The position numbers were made by a program, and so were the translations under genes. Below the pieces are notes generated by a model, which was not told the origin of the DNA, made no database searches, and was given only the letters and a program-made list of their open reading frames with translations. DNA of 64,000 nucleotides, taken from Haliclona indistincta. Lineage: Eukaryota > Porifera > Demospongiae > Haplosclerida > Chalinidae. Shown here one piece after another: positions 11,641-21,850 of the stretch. The stretch is from NCBI GenBank assembly GCA_964017065.1, contig OZ024788.1, positions 1 through 64,000 of the forward strand, in the 5' to 3' direction. Positions within the stretch are counted from its first letter, which is position 1, and every line of letters starts with the position of its first letter.

Positions 11641-12472
11641 TAACTAATACATAATCACTGATAACAAACAATAACCACTGATAACCAACAGTAACCACTG
11701 ATAAACAAGAATAACTACTGTTAACCAAGAATAACAACTGATAACCAACGATACCCAATGATAACCAACAATAACCACTGATAAACAAGAATAACTATTG
11801 ATAACCAAGAATAACCACTGATAACCAACGATAACCACTGTCAACCAACAATAACCACTGATAACCAACAATTACAACTAATAACCAGCAATAACCACTG
11901 ATAACCCACGATAACCTCTGATAACCAACGATAACCAACAATAACCAAGAATAACCAACAATAACCACTGATAACAAACAATAACCACTGATAACCAACG
12001 ATAACCACTGATAACCAATAATAACCACTGATAACCATCAATAACCACAGATAACCAACAATAACCACTGATAACCAAGAGTAACCTACGATAACCACTG
12101 ATAACCAAGAATAACCAAGAGTAACCACTGATAACAAACGATAACCATTGATAACCCACAATAACCACCGCTAACCAACAATTACAACTGATAACCAACA
12201 ATAACCACTGATAACCAACGATAACCTCTGATAAAAATAACCTACGATAAGCCGGTTATCATAGGTTTTTCATGGTTATCAGTGGTTATTGTTGTTTATC
12301 GGTGGTTATTGTTGGTTATCAGTGGTTATCAGTGGTTATTGTTGGTTATCAGTGGTTATCGTTGGTTATCAGTGGTTATTGTTCGTTATCAGTGGTTATT
12401 GTTGGTTATTCTTGGTTATCGTTGGTTATCAGAGGTTATTGTTGGTTATCAGTGGTTATCAGTTGTTGTAGC
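11636..12472. repeat. Inverted pair of 20-bp minisatellite arrays
   Basis: From 11636 to about 12236 the unit reads ATAACCAACAATAACCACTG. From about 12256 to 12472 the same unit runs in the opposite orientation, GGTTATCAGTGGTTATTGTT. The junction near 12245 is itself a short inverted repeat. The arms could form a long hairpin. Hydrophobic reading frames here (VISGYCWLS-type) come from the repeat period and are not genes. Confidence 0.92.
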
Positions 12473-12730
12473 TCAGGAAGCTCTAAGATCAAAGGCACCG
12501 CTAGTGGAATATATCCCATACCACTGCGGATTTCAGGGCAATACTTATATCCCTCAGGAAGTAGTTCTACTTCCTGGGGGATATATATATCGCCCAGGAA
12601 GTCACGCTCGCTTCCTGGGGAATATATATATCCTCCAGGAAGTCAGCTGACTTCAAAAAGTTACCTCCCACTTACCCCTCCGTACAAAAGGAGGAGAGGC
12701 TGGCTTCACAGATAGTGAAGCCGAAGTTGC
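12473..12730. repeat. Short-hairpin block of the palindromic module
   Basis: Follows the minisatellite directly. It contains 'caaaggcaccgctagtgg' and several AT-rich hairpins built from TTCCTGG and CCAGGAA around 'atatat'. The same opening words and hairpin style recur at 17353 and 18891. Confidence 0.6.
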
Positions 12731-13242
12731 CTTTGAAGAGATTGCGGCGATTTTATAGCACTAAAGTTTCATGACACTTGTGGGACTCAAATAGTGCGAA
12801 AAAATGGCGTCTTGAACTTGTGGACAACAAAATAAACCAGCCATAATCATGTAAAGGGAACAATTTGCAGCATCTAAAAGCACGACTAAGTTTGGAGCAT
12901 CAACCAAGCTCGTCGGGAGGGCCAAGCTCAAGCTTAGCAAAGAACGCGTTACTCGAGACAAACGCCGGGACCGTTCGACAGTGACGAACGACGCCGGTCA
13001 CGGAATGGCTGGACAAACTACTGCAACCTAGGTTTGTTAAGCTGCAAACGCTACATAACTAAACTGCAGGACCCACACGTATGCCTCAGCGAGGCTTACC
13101 GTTGCTGTCTGTTCTTCGGGCGGTCCACCAATGATCACTCGCGTACTCGACAAAGTTGGCTTATTCACGTTAGTAAACGAACGAAAGTGTGCAGAAAGCC
13201 AGTCATGCTGTTGGATCTTAGAGCTTTCTGAGCTACAAAATA
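12731..13242. other. Unassigned spacer inside the palindromic module
   Basis: Non-repetitive sequence between the hairpin block and the palindrome. Short frames of about 65 aa on both strands lack recognisable motifs. Nothing supportable seen. Confidence 0.4.
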
Positions 13243-13382
13243 GTTAACCCATGGGTTCTTCGGCAGTATGGAATATACCCTCGGCAGTTAATTATACCGC
13301 CATCGGGCTACGCCCTCGGGTGGTATAATTAACCAGCCTCGGGTATATCCCATACCGCCTCGGTACCCATGGGTTAACCTAT
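13243..13382. repeat. ~140-bp palindrome, first copy
   Basis: Arms begin GTTAACCCATGGGT and end with its complement. The centre is GGGCTACGCCC. The pairing is imperfect but extends over almost the whole segment, so cruciform or hairpin formation is plausible. Confidence 0.8.
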
Positions 13383-13391
13383 ACTAATTAT

Positions 13392-14521
13392 TGGTTACAT
13401 GTGGTTATTGTTGGTTATCAGTGGTTATTCTTGGTTATCAGTAGTTATTCTTGTTTATCAGTAATTATTGTTGGTTATCAGTGGTTATTGTCGGTTATCA
13501 GTGGTTATAGTTGGTTATCAGTGGTTATTGTTGGTTATTATGCGTTATCAGTGGTTATTGTTGGTTATCAATGGTTATTGTTGGTTATTCTTGGTTATTG
13601 TTGGATATTCTTGGTTATCGTTGGTTATCAGTGGTTATCGTTGGTTATCAGTGGTTATCGTAGGTTTTTCACGGTTATCAGTGGTTATTGTTGTTTATCA
13701 GTGGTTATTGTTGGTTATCAGTGGTTTTCAGTGGTTATTGTTGGTTATCAGTGGTTATCATTGGTTATATGTGGTTATTGTTCGTTATCAGTGGTTATTG
13801 TTCGTTATTCTTGGTTATTGTTGGCTATCAGTGGTTATCGTTGGTTATCGTAGGTTTTTCATGGTTATCAGTGGTTATTGTTGTTTATCAGTGGTTATTG
13901 TTGGTTATCAGTGGTTTTCAGTGGTTATCATTGGTTATCAGTGGTTATTGTTCGTTATCAGAGGTTATCGTTGGTTATCAGTGGTTATTCTTGGTTATTG
14001 TTACTTATCAGAGGTTATCGTTGGTTATCAGTGGTTATTGTTGGTTATCAGTGGTTATTGTTAGTTTTTCTTAGTTATTGTTGCTTATCAGAGGTTATCG
14101 TTGGTTATCAGTGGTTATTGTTGGTTATCAGTTGTAATTGTTGGTTATCAGTGGTTATTGTTGGTTATCAGTGGTTATTGTTGGTTATCGGTGGTTATTG
14201 TAGGTTAAAAAGAGTTATTGTTGGTTATCAGTGGTTATTGTTGGTTTATTCTTGGTTAATGTTGGTTATCAGTGGTTATCGTTGTTTATTAGTGGTTAAC
14301 GTTGGTGATTAGTGGTTATCGTTGGTGATTCTTGGTTATCAGTGGTTATTGTTGGTTATCGGTGGTTATTGTTGGTTATCAGTGGTTATTCTTTGTTATC
14401 AGTGGTTATTGTTGGTTCTTCTTGGTTATTGTTGGTTATCAGTGGTTATCGTTGGTTATTCTAGGTTGTCAAAGGTTGTTGTTGGTTATCGGTGGTTATT
14501 GTTGGTTATCAGTGGTTATTA
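13392..14521. repeat. 20-bp minisatellite array, + orientation
   Basis: Over 50 copies of GGTTATCAGTGGTTATTGTT with scattered substitutions (TTG/TCG/TTC variants). The array is interrupted on its right by the Harbinger element and continues at 17141. Confidence 0.93.
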
Positions 14522-14792
14522 GAGAGGTTTAGATTCACGTTATATCTCGAACGGCAACGCCAAATGTTAGACCTGATCAGAGTGACGTCACAATAGTATA
14601 CGAAACAGTTGACGAGTATGTGCACGCGCCATTACGCAGTAGATCGTTGCTGCATGCATTGACTGCTACTCGTCGTGCTCGAGCGAGAGATGGATTCTAG
14701 TACGAAGTAAGTAGCAAATGGTTGCTATAACAGTTTTACATCCATGTAGACGACAGTTGAACGAGATCGTAAAATTAATAATCCAGGAGTCT

Positions 14793-15996
14793 ATGGCCAG
14801 CGATTTGAGCGACTCTGATTCTAGTGAAGACGAAGAGATGATTGCTGCTATCATGTTAGAACTCGCTCTAGCTCCAAAAGTGGCTCTAGGTCCTCGGCTA
14901 AATCTCGATGACTTATCACCATTGGAATGCGAGCAGCTTTTCAGGTCAGTAATCAAAAACACGCGCAGAGCTCATAGATACCGTCCTGATTCAAAATAAC
15001 TGTAGGTTTGATAAAGAGGATATTCAACGACTGTTCCAAGCGCTGGTTATTCGGCCTAGGTATGTATGTGAGCAGGGTACAACAGCTACTGGAATGGAGG
15101 CTCTCTTGATACTGCTAAGAAGATTGACTTACCCAAACAGGCTAAGCGATCTAATTAAATTGTTTGGACGGTCAAAGACGGAGTTGAGTCTTATCTTTAA
15201 TACTGTGAGCCTTTGTAATAATAATTATTAAGGATTATGAGTACTTTGCTTTGGTGTAGGTCCTTGATGATGTACATACCAGGCATAGTCACCTTCTCTC
15301 AAGTTTTGATCTTGTATGGCTCGACAAGCAGGCATTTGCTGCAGCTATTGAAGAGAGAGGAGCTCCACTATCTACATGCATAGGGTTTGTGGATGGTACA
15401 GTTAGACCAACTGCTCGACCAATCAGACATCAGCGTATGTTATTCAATGGACACAAGAGAGTCCATTGCATAAAATTTCAGGTAATGTGCTATTATTTTC
15501 ATTTTGTAATTTTTATGTGTTAATTCTGCAGTCTATCACTACTCCAAATGGACTCATAGCACACTTATTTGGACCTGTAGAGGGACGAAGACACGATGCT
15601 TTCATATTGCGTGAGAGTCAGGTGCTGGACAAACTTCGACCAATGGTTCATCCTAATGGAGACCCTTATGTGATTTATGGCGATCCGGCATATGGGTTAT
15701 CTCGCAATGTGATTTCTCCGTTAGGTCGCGGTCAACTGACCCAACCACAAATTGAGTTCAACAAATCCATGAGTGCCGCTCGTATAGCAGTCGAATGGAA
15801 TTTTGGGAAGGTCACACAGTTGTTCGCTTTCCTGGATTTCAAGAAGAATTTAAAAATTCTCTTGCAACCTGTAGGCAAGTACTACTTCGTAGGAGTTCTC
15901 CTAGCTAACCGTCATACTTGTCTATACGGCTCTCAGACATCTAGCTATTTTAATGTACACCCATCAAGTTTAGAAATGTATTTGTCAAATACTTAA
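14793..15996 (+). CDS. PIF/Harbinger transposase (DDE_Tnp_4 type)
   Basis: Four exons, 14793-14944, 15006-15204, 15260-15481 and 15532-15996, join to 345 aa, close to the length of HARBI1-like proteins. The core has the expected landmarks in order: GFVDGT (Asp162), a GHKR-VH-KFQ block, PNGLI, GP-EGRRHD, YGDPAYG (Asp242), FN-MS-R and AVEWNFG (Glu279), which together supply the DDE triad. The N-terminus is acidic. The enzyme would cut and paste the element after recruitment by its Myb-like partner. No premature stop is present, so it may be intact. Start chosen at the first Met in frame ahead of the acidic region. Confidence 0.9.
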
Positions 15997-16018
15997 TTCA
16001 ATAATATAATAATTATTG

Positions 16019-16920
16019 TTAACATTTCTTCTTGATGACTTCAATTAGAGCCATACGCTCCTCTGAATCGAGTTTCAGCCGTTGGTTTCTCTCATCTTGC
16101 TCTGCTTGCCATTTTTTTCGTTGAAATTCCAATTCTAGTCTTCTTATCTCCAGTTCTTCTGCTTTTAGAGCTGCCTTCTTCTCAAACTGTAACGCAAAAA
16201 CCTGTATGGTACTTTTTATAGTTCCTGCGTACACAGAAAGAATTAAAGGGGCATGCACTAAATCACATGTACTCTCACCTCTTGTTTTCTTCGGGCTATT
16301 TGGTTTTAAATTCTCCTGTTCAGCAAGCTGCAGTCTCTCTTCAACTTCATCTTCACCGTCGTCACCATAGTATGTACTGTCGCCCAATACCGAAACATCT
16401 GGATCCCTTTCATTCGAACGTCTCTTTTCTATCATAAAATTATTATTGGTTAATACAATTAGCTACTTGTCTTCATACATACTTGATAATCTCTCCATCG
16501 CTGCCTTTCTCAGATTCTCTCCGGCCTCTTTTTCGATTTTCCTCTTCTCAATCGCTGCCAATTTCTCTGCTTCCTTGATTAGACTGCAATCTCTTTCATA
16601 AGAGACGATGTCTTCTAGAACCTCCATAAGTTCAGTAACTTCTTCCTCTGTTCCTGACCTAATAGAGCAAAGCAATACAAAATACTGAATATATAGTATT
16701 AATTTTACCTTTTCAGAGATTTTCTGTCCTCTTGCTTGAATTTTTTCTTTAGCAAGTTAGTCCTATCTTTACAGCCTCTTCCCGTGAACTTGGTCTCACG
16801 GGAAAATCTTTTATTGAGATCGTCTGCTATCTCTGGCCACTGCGCTAAACTCTCAGGTCGAATTTTAAAGACTTCCAAGCACAGCGCCGTGTCTTCTTCT
16901 AAATTCCACCGAGATGGCAT
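16019..16920 (-). CDS. Myb/SANT-like DNA-binding partner of Harbinger transposase
   Basis: Minus-strand exons 16709-16920, 16483-16658 and 16019-16428. The last may contain a 54-bp intron at 16225-16278, giving 247 or 265 aa. The N-terminus (W-x-x-EED-x-ALCLEVFK, then W-EIADDLNKRF, then GC-DR--LL-KKFK) is the Trp-spaced helical pattern of Myb/SANT-like domains. The C-terminal half is charged and probably coiled coil, with runs of E, K and R. In PIF/Harbinger elements such a protein binds the element ends and brings the transposase to the nucleus. It is convergent with the transposase, 22 bp between stop codons. Confidence 0.8.
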
Positions 16921-17140
16921 GCTTGTACTAGCTTGAAAACTCGCGCGCTACAAGACTCGTCACCATACGTAGAACTGCTTCTAGAAACGTCAGAAACGTG
17001 GCCTCGAAGGCTTATCACGTGACCTTGTGACGTCAGCGAGCCTCGTGGTATGGTACATGGTGTCATGTACAGTTGTGTGTAGTACGTGACGTCATTATTA
17101 GCGTTCAACGTTACCCGTCGACGTGAAATCTAAACCTCTC

Positions 17141-17352
17141 CATTCTTGGTTATCAGTGGTTATTGTTGGATATCAGTGGTTATTGTTAGTTATCAGTGGT
17201 TATTCTTGGTTATCAGTGGTTATTCTTCGTTATCAGTGGTTATTGTTGGTTATCAGTGGTTATAGTTGGTTATTCTTGGTAATCAGTAGTTATCGTTGGA
17301 TATCAGTGGTTATTGTTGGTTATCAGTGGTTATTGTTGGTTATCAGTGGTTG
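17141..17352. repeat. 20-bp minisatellite, continuation after Harbinger
   Basis: Same GGTTATCAGTGGTTATTGTT unit and orientation as at 13392-14521; the transposon splits one array. Confidence 0.9.
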
Positions 17353-17812
17353 TACCATAGGAAGCCTTATTTTCAAAGGCACCGCCAGTGGTGTATTTCA
17401 GATATTCCATGGAAAATCACATGATTTCCTGTGGAATAACTAGATATTCCACGGTTTATCATGTGATTTCCTGTGGTATATCTGGATATTCCACGGGAAG
17501 TCACATGACTCCCACTGGGCAAAAAAGATCATACCTTCCAGAGAGAAAAATAGGAAGGGGTGAGAGTTGCGAGTCAACCTCACTGGTAAACTATAACGAG
17601 TGCGCAAGCCGCCCTTATTTATCCTATAGATACCTACAGACATCAGTGGGCCTTGTGGTTGCCATGATACAAGTCAGTTATACCATGCCTACCTGTGGTG
17701 TATCATGAATACACTCAGCAATAACCATTAATCCCTCGGGCTACGCCCTCGGGATTAATAGTTATTGCTTCGTGTATTCGTGATACACCACGGGTAGGCA
17801 TGGTATAACATA
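17353..17812. repeat. Palindromic module, copy 1
   Basis: Starts with 'caaaggcaccgccagtgg' next to the minisatellite. Hairpins built on TTCCATGG and CATGTGATTTCCTGTGG follow, then a unique stretch, then a palindrome of about 127 bp (17686-17812). The palindrome's arms begin TATACCATGCCTACC and its centre is GGGCTACGCCC. Nearly identical to 18891-19356. Confidence 0.85.
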
Positions 17813-18590
17813 TACTTATTGTTGGTTGCTATTAGTTATTGTTGGTTATCACTGGTTACAGGAGTCCATAATCAACCGCGCCTACTAAAGAGTAGGAGTG
17901 TGAATCGCCCACGCTTTAATTGGATTTTCTGCCAGCGAACTGTCGCTAGCGGATATACTATTTTTAGCGCAGTTAGACCGCACCTCCTTGAACATGGGCA
18001 ACCTGAGAGCAACTGTATGTACTCGTGAAAGCATCTGATAGCCTATCCAGCCACATCGTGGCGTCGCTAGATCACCTGTACGTTCGTGGTTCGGCTATCT
18101 GATTGTTTCGAAGCTGTTTATCGCTCGATCATACAACTGGATCCTTGGAGCTGCTGTGTTGACCTGTCAGCATAGCTGTTCCGCTTCAGTTATGTGTTAT
18201 ATCGCTGCCACTAACCGTAACAACTACTGTTACAACTCAGGTAAGGAATGGAACTCTGAGAAACAGCTGACCAGTGATATGACACGAAGCTTTGATCGAA
18301 CGGATGACAGCCACGCTCACGAGGATTGGCGAAGGCAACGACGGCCTTGTAAATCGAGCTAGAAATAGAGACCAGGATGCTTCCTCAGCGCTTAGATCAT
18401 AGACAACTCTCTGTCTTCAGTATTGAGCTGCCATCTTCAAGCGCTAAAAATAGTATATCCGCTAGCGACAGTTCGCTGGCAGAAAATCCAATTAAAGCGT
18501 GGGCGATTCACACTCCTACTCTTAGTAGGTGCGGTTGATTATGGACTCCTGCTGGTTATCATTGGTTTTTCTTGGTTATCAGTGGTTATT
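17813..18590. repeat. Short minisatellite tract split by a MITE
   Basis: A few 20-bp minisatellite units lie at 17813-17858 and 18552-18590, on either side of the inverted-repeat element at 17859-18551. Confidence 0.8.
17859..18551. mobile_element. MITE with ~112-bp terminal inverted repeats
   Basis: Left arm 17859-17970 and right arm 18441-18551 are complementary with one substitution and one indel. The ends are CAGGAGTCC and GGACTCCTG. A 7-bp direct repeat CTGGTTA flanks the element (17852-17858 and 18552-18558). The 470-bp interior has no transposase. The CAGGAG termini and 7-bp duplication match the element at 40149-40476. Confidence 0.9.
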
Positions 18591-18765
18591 GTTTTTTTTG
18601 TTTTTTTATTCTTCCTAAATTTGGTGTAGTACAGAATAATACATGCACTTGATACTAGTTATGACACTAAGGTGTAAGTATAAGAAAAGTAAAAGAAAAT
18701 AAATTAAGAAAATATGATAAAGCTAAAAATGTAACTGAAACACAAACAGCAACAAAGTAACACTG
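18591..18765. other. AT-rich unique spacer
   Basis: T-rich then A-rich sequence between minisatellite tracts. No gene or structure recognised. Confidence 0.4.
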
Positions 18766-18890
18766 TTGGTTATCAGTGATTATTTTTGGTTATCTGTGGT
18801 TATCGTTGGTTATCAGTGGTTATCGTTGGCTATTCTTGGTTATCAGTGGTTATTGTTGGTTATCAGTGGTTATCGTTGGTTATCAGTGGT
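18766..18890. repeat. 20-bp minisatellite tract
   Basis: About six copies of the GGTTATCAGTGGTTATCGTT-type unit leading into module copy 2. Confidence 0.9.
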
Positions 18891-19356
18891 TGTACCATGG
18901 GAAGCCTTATTTTCAAAGGCACCGCCAGTGGTGTATTTCAGATATACCATGGAAAGTCACATGATTTCCTGTGGAATAACTAGATATTCCACGGTTTATC
19001 ATGTGATTTCCTGTGGTATATCTGGATATTCCACGGGAAGTCACATGACTCCCACTAGGCAAAAAAGATCATAGAAATGATCAACCTTCCAGAGAGAAAA
19101 ATAGGAAGGGGTGAGAGTTGCGAGTCAACCTCACCAGTAAACTATAAAGAGTGCGCAAGCCGCCCTTATTTATCCTATAGAAACCGACAGACATCAGTGG
19201 GCCTTGTGGTTGCCATGGTACAAGTCAGTTATGCCATGCCTACCTGTGGTGTATCATGAATACACGAAGCAATAACCATTAATCCCTCGGGCTACGCCCT
19301 CGGGATTAATAGTTATTGCTTCGTGTATTCGTGATACACCACGGGTAGGCATGGTA
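18891..19356. repeat. Palindromic module, copy 2
   Basis: Near-identical to 17353-17812 apart from a handful of substitutions and an 11-bp insertion near 19073. Contains the same 130-bp palindrome at 19227-19356 and is again bounded by minisatellite on both sides. Confidence 0.88.
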
Positions 19357-20622
19357 TAACATATACTTATCGTTGGTTATCAGTGGTTATTGTTGGTTAT
19401 CAGTGGTTATTGTTGGTTATCAGTGGTTATTGTTGGTTATCAGTGGTTATCGTTGGTAATCAGTGGTTATAGTTGGTTATCAGTGGTTATAGTTGGTTAT
19501 CAGTGGTTATCGTTGGTTATCAGTGGTTATCGTTGGTTATCAGTGGTTATTGTTGGTTATCAGCGGTTATTCTTGGTTATTGTATGTTATTCATGATTAT
19601 CGTTGGTTATCAGAGGTTATCGTTGGTTATCAGTGGTTATTGTTGGTTATCATTTGTAATTGTTGGTTATCGGTGGTTATTGTGGGTTATCGTTGGTTAT
19701 CAGTGGTTATTCTTGGTTATTCTTGGTTATCAGTGGTTATCGTAGGTTACTCTTGGTTATCAGTGGTTATTGTTAGTTATCTGTGGTTGTTGATGGTTAT
19801 CAGTGGTTATTATTGGTTATCAGTGGTTATCGTTGTTATCAGTGGTTATTGATGCTTATCAGTGGTTATTCTTGGTTATTGTTGGTTATTCTTGGTTATC
19901 GTTGGTTATCAGAGGTTATCGTTGGTTATCAGTGGTTATTGTTGGTTATCAGTTGTAATAGTTGGTTATCAGTGGTTATTCTTGCTTATCAGTAGTTATT
20001 CTTGTTTATCAGTGGTTATTGTTGGTTATCATTAGTTATCGTTGGTTATCAGTGGTTATTCTTGGTTATCAGTAGTTATTCTTGTTTATCAGTGGTTATT
20101 GTTGGTTATCAGTAGTTATTGTCGGTTATCAGTGGTTATAGTTGGTTATCAGTGGTTATTGTTGGTTATTATTGGTTATCAGTGGTTATTGTTGGTTATC
20201 AATGGTTATTGTTGGTTATTCTTGGTTTTTGTTGGATATTCTTGGTTATCGTTGGTTATCAGTGGTTATGGTTTGTTATCAGTGGTTATCGTAGGTTTTT
20301 CATGGTTATAAGTGGTTATTGTTGTTTTCAGTGGTTATTGTTGGTTATCAGTGGTTATTGTTGGTTATCAGTGGTTATTGTTGGTTATCAGTGGTTATCG
20401 TAGGTTATTCTTGGTTATTCATTGGTTATTGTTGGTTATCTGTGGTTATTGATGGTTATCAGTGGTTATTGATGGTTATCAGTGGTTATTGTTGGTTATC
20501 AGTGGTTATCGTTGGTTATCAGTGGTTATTGTTGGTTATCAGCGGTTATTGTTGGATATTCTTGGTTATTGTATCTTATTCATGATTATCGTTGGTTATC
20601 AGAGGTTATCGTTGGTTATGTA
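19357..20622. repeat. 20-bp minisatellite array, + orientation
   Basis: About 60 copies of the same 20-bp unit, with TTG, TCG, TTC and GATG variants. All reading frames in it are hydrophobic repeats of the unit and are not genes. Confidence 0.93.
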
Positions 20623-20762
20623 ATAGTTAACTCCCGGTCTCTGAGACGATACGGGATATATACCGAGGTGGTTAATTATGCTGTCCGAGGGCGGAGCCCG
20701 AGGATGGCATAATTAACCACCGAGGTATTATCCCGATCGCCGAAGTGACCGGGAGTTAACTG
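20623..20762. repeat. ~140-bp palindrome, different family member
   Basis: Arms begin GTTAACTCCCGGTC and end with a near complement. The centre is CCGAGGGCGGAGCCCGAGG. Same design as the palindromes at 13243, 17686 and 19227, but different sequence. Confidence 0.85.
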
Positions 20763-21272
20763 ACTTGTACCTCATCTGCAGTCTTCTCGTGGTGTTTGTA
20801 GCTGCTGTAGCTGTTCTGTAGCTTGTAAGCGAAGATCTACGAGCGATGGGAGCCCAGGGCACTCGCCTCCAAGCGCACACTCGCCAGGTCTATAATTGCG
20901 AACGCCCGTGTTCAAGTTGGGCGACAAACGAAGCCTGTCGTCAACTTTTGTGCAGCTTAAACGCACGGTAACTTCGCTTTCAGGCAGCAATGCTGGCTGA
21001 CCTTTCCCAAAGGTTAACACGTGCGCCAAAAATTTATTGATAATTTATTGACGATGGCCCACTAGTATCTGCTATTTTGTGGGGTATAAAGCTCCACGCA
21101 CTTTCGCCGGGTGGGCAGGTGTGGACAAGGGATCAGTGCCACTTAGCCACTTCCTGGAAAATATCCGTATTGGCCAGGTTTAACTTTAATATCCTGGAAA
21201 ATATCCATATTTTCCTTGGTATATGGGATATATACCATGCCATTTTCCTTTGATCGTTGGGTGTGGTGGGGT
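20763..21272. other. Unique spacer and hairpin block after the palindrome
   Basis: About 300 bp without recognisable coding content, then (21140-21240) hairpin-rich sequence with repeated 'cctggaaaatatcc' words. Compared with the other modules, the palindrome and hairpin block are in reverse order here. Confidence 0.5.
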
Positions 21273-21470
21273 ACAACAGTGGTTATTGTTGGTTATCAGT
21301 TGTAATTGTTGGTTATCGGTGGTTATTGTGGGTTATCAGTGGTTATTGTTGGTTATCAGTGGTTATTCTTGGTTATACTTGGTTATCAGTGGTCATCATA
21401 GGTTACTCTTGGTTATCAGTGGTTATTCTTGGTTATCAGTGGTTATTGTAGGTTATCAGTGGTTATCGTT
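21273..21470. repeat. 20-bp minisatellite tract, last copy of the array
   Basis: About nine copies of the same unit. The tract runs straight into the next satellite at about 21470. Confidence 0.9.
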
Positions 21471-21850
21471 CCACTCTACTATGCATTATCTATTGTTTAA
21501 ACAACTTTGCTAAGATGTTGAGCGGCCCACGGTTCTACATGGAAAGTAGAGTGCTTCTAATTGATATTCATTCCAATGCAATTTTCAATGCAGTATTCAC
21601 ACTCGCGTAGAATTTTGTTGAGTGACTCAACACTTCCAAAGGCAGATTTGTTCCACTCTACCATGCATAATCTATTGTCTAAACTACTTTACTAAGATGA
21701 TGAGCGGCCCACAGTTCCACATGGAAAGCAACAGTGATTCTAATTGATATTCACTCCAATGCAATTTGCAATGCAGTATTCATACTGGCGTAGAATTTTG
21801 TTGAGTGACTCAACACTTCCAAAAGCAGATTTGTTCCACTCTACTATGCA

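Larger units (their letters stand above)
14522..17140. mobile_element. PIF/Harbinger DNA transposon, two genes
   Basis: Ends are inverted repeats of about 19 bp: GAGAGGTTTAGATTCACGT at 14522 and its complement, with one extra T, ending at 17140. Minisatellite lies on both sides. Inside are a transposase on + and a Myb/SANT-like gene on -, placed tail to tail, the usual two-gene content of the superfamily. A clean 3-bp target duplication was not seen (TTA on the left, CAT on the right). Confidence 0.88.

Noticed and set aside
11606..14532. Many hydrophobic frames (VISGYCWLSVVIVGYQWL) resembling membrane proteins
   Set aside because: All come from the 20-bp minisatellite; the period of 20 rotates through all frames and no start, splice or domain context exists.
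14522..17140. TTA target duplication of the Harbinger element
   Set aside because: TTA is present on the left only; the right flank reads CAT, so no duplication is claimed.
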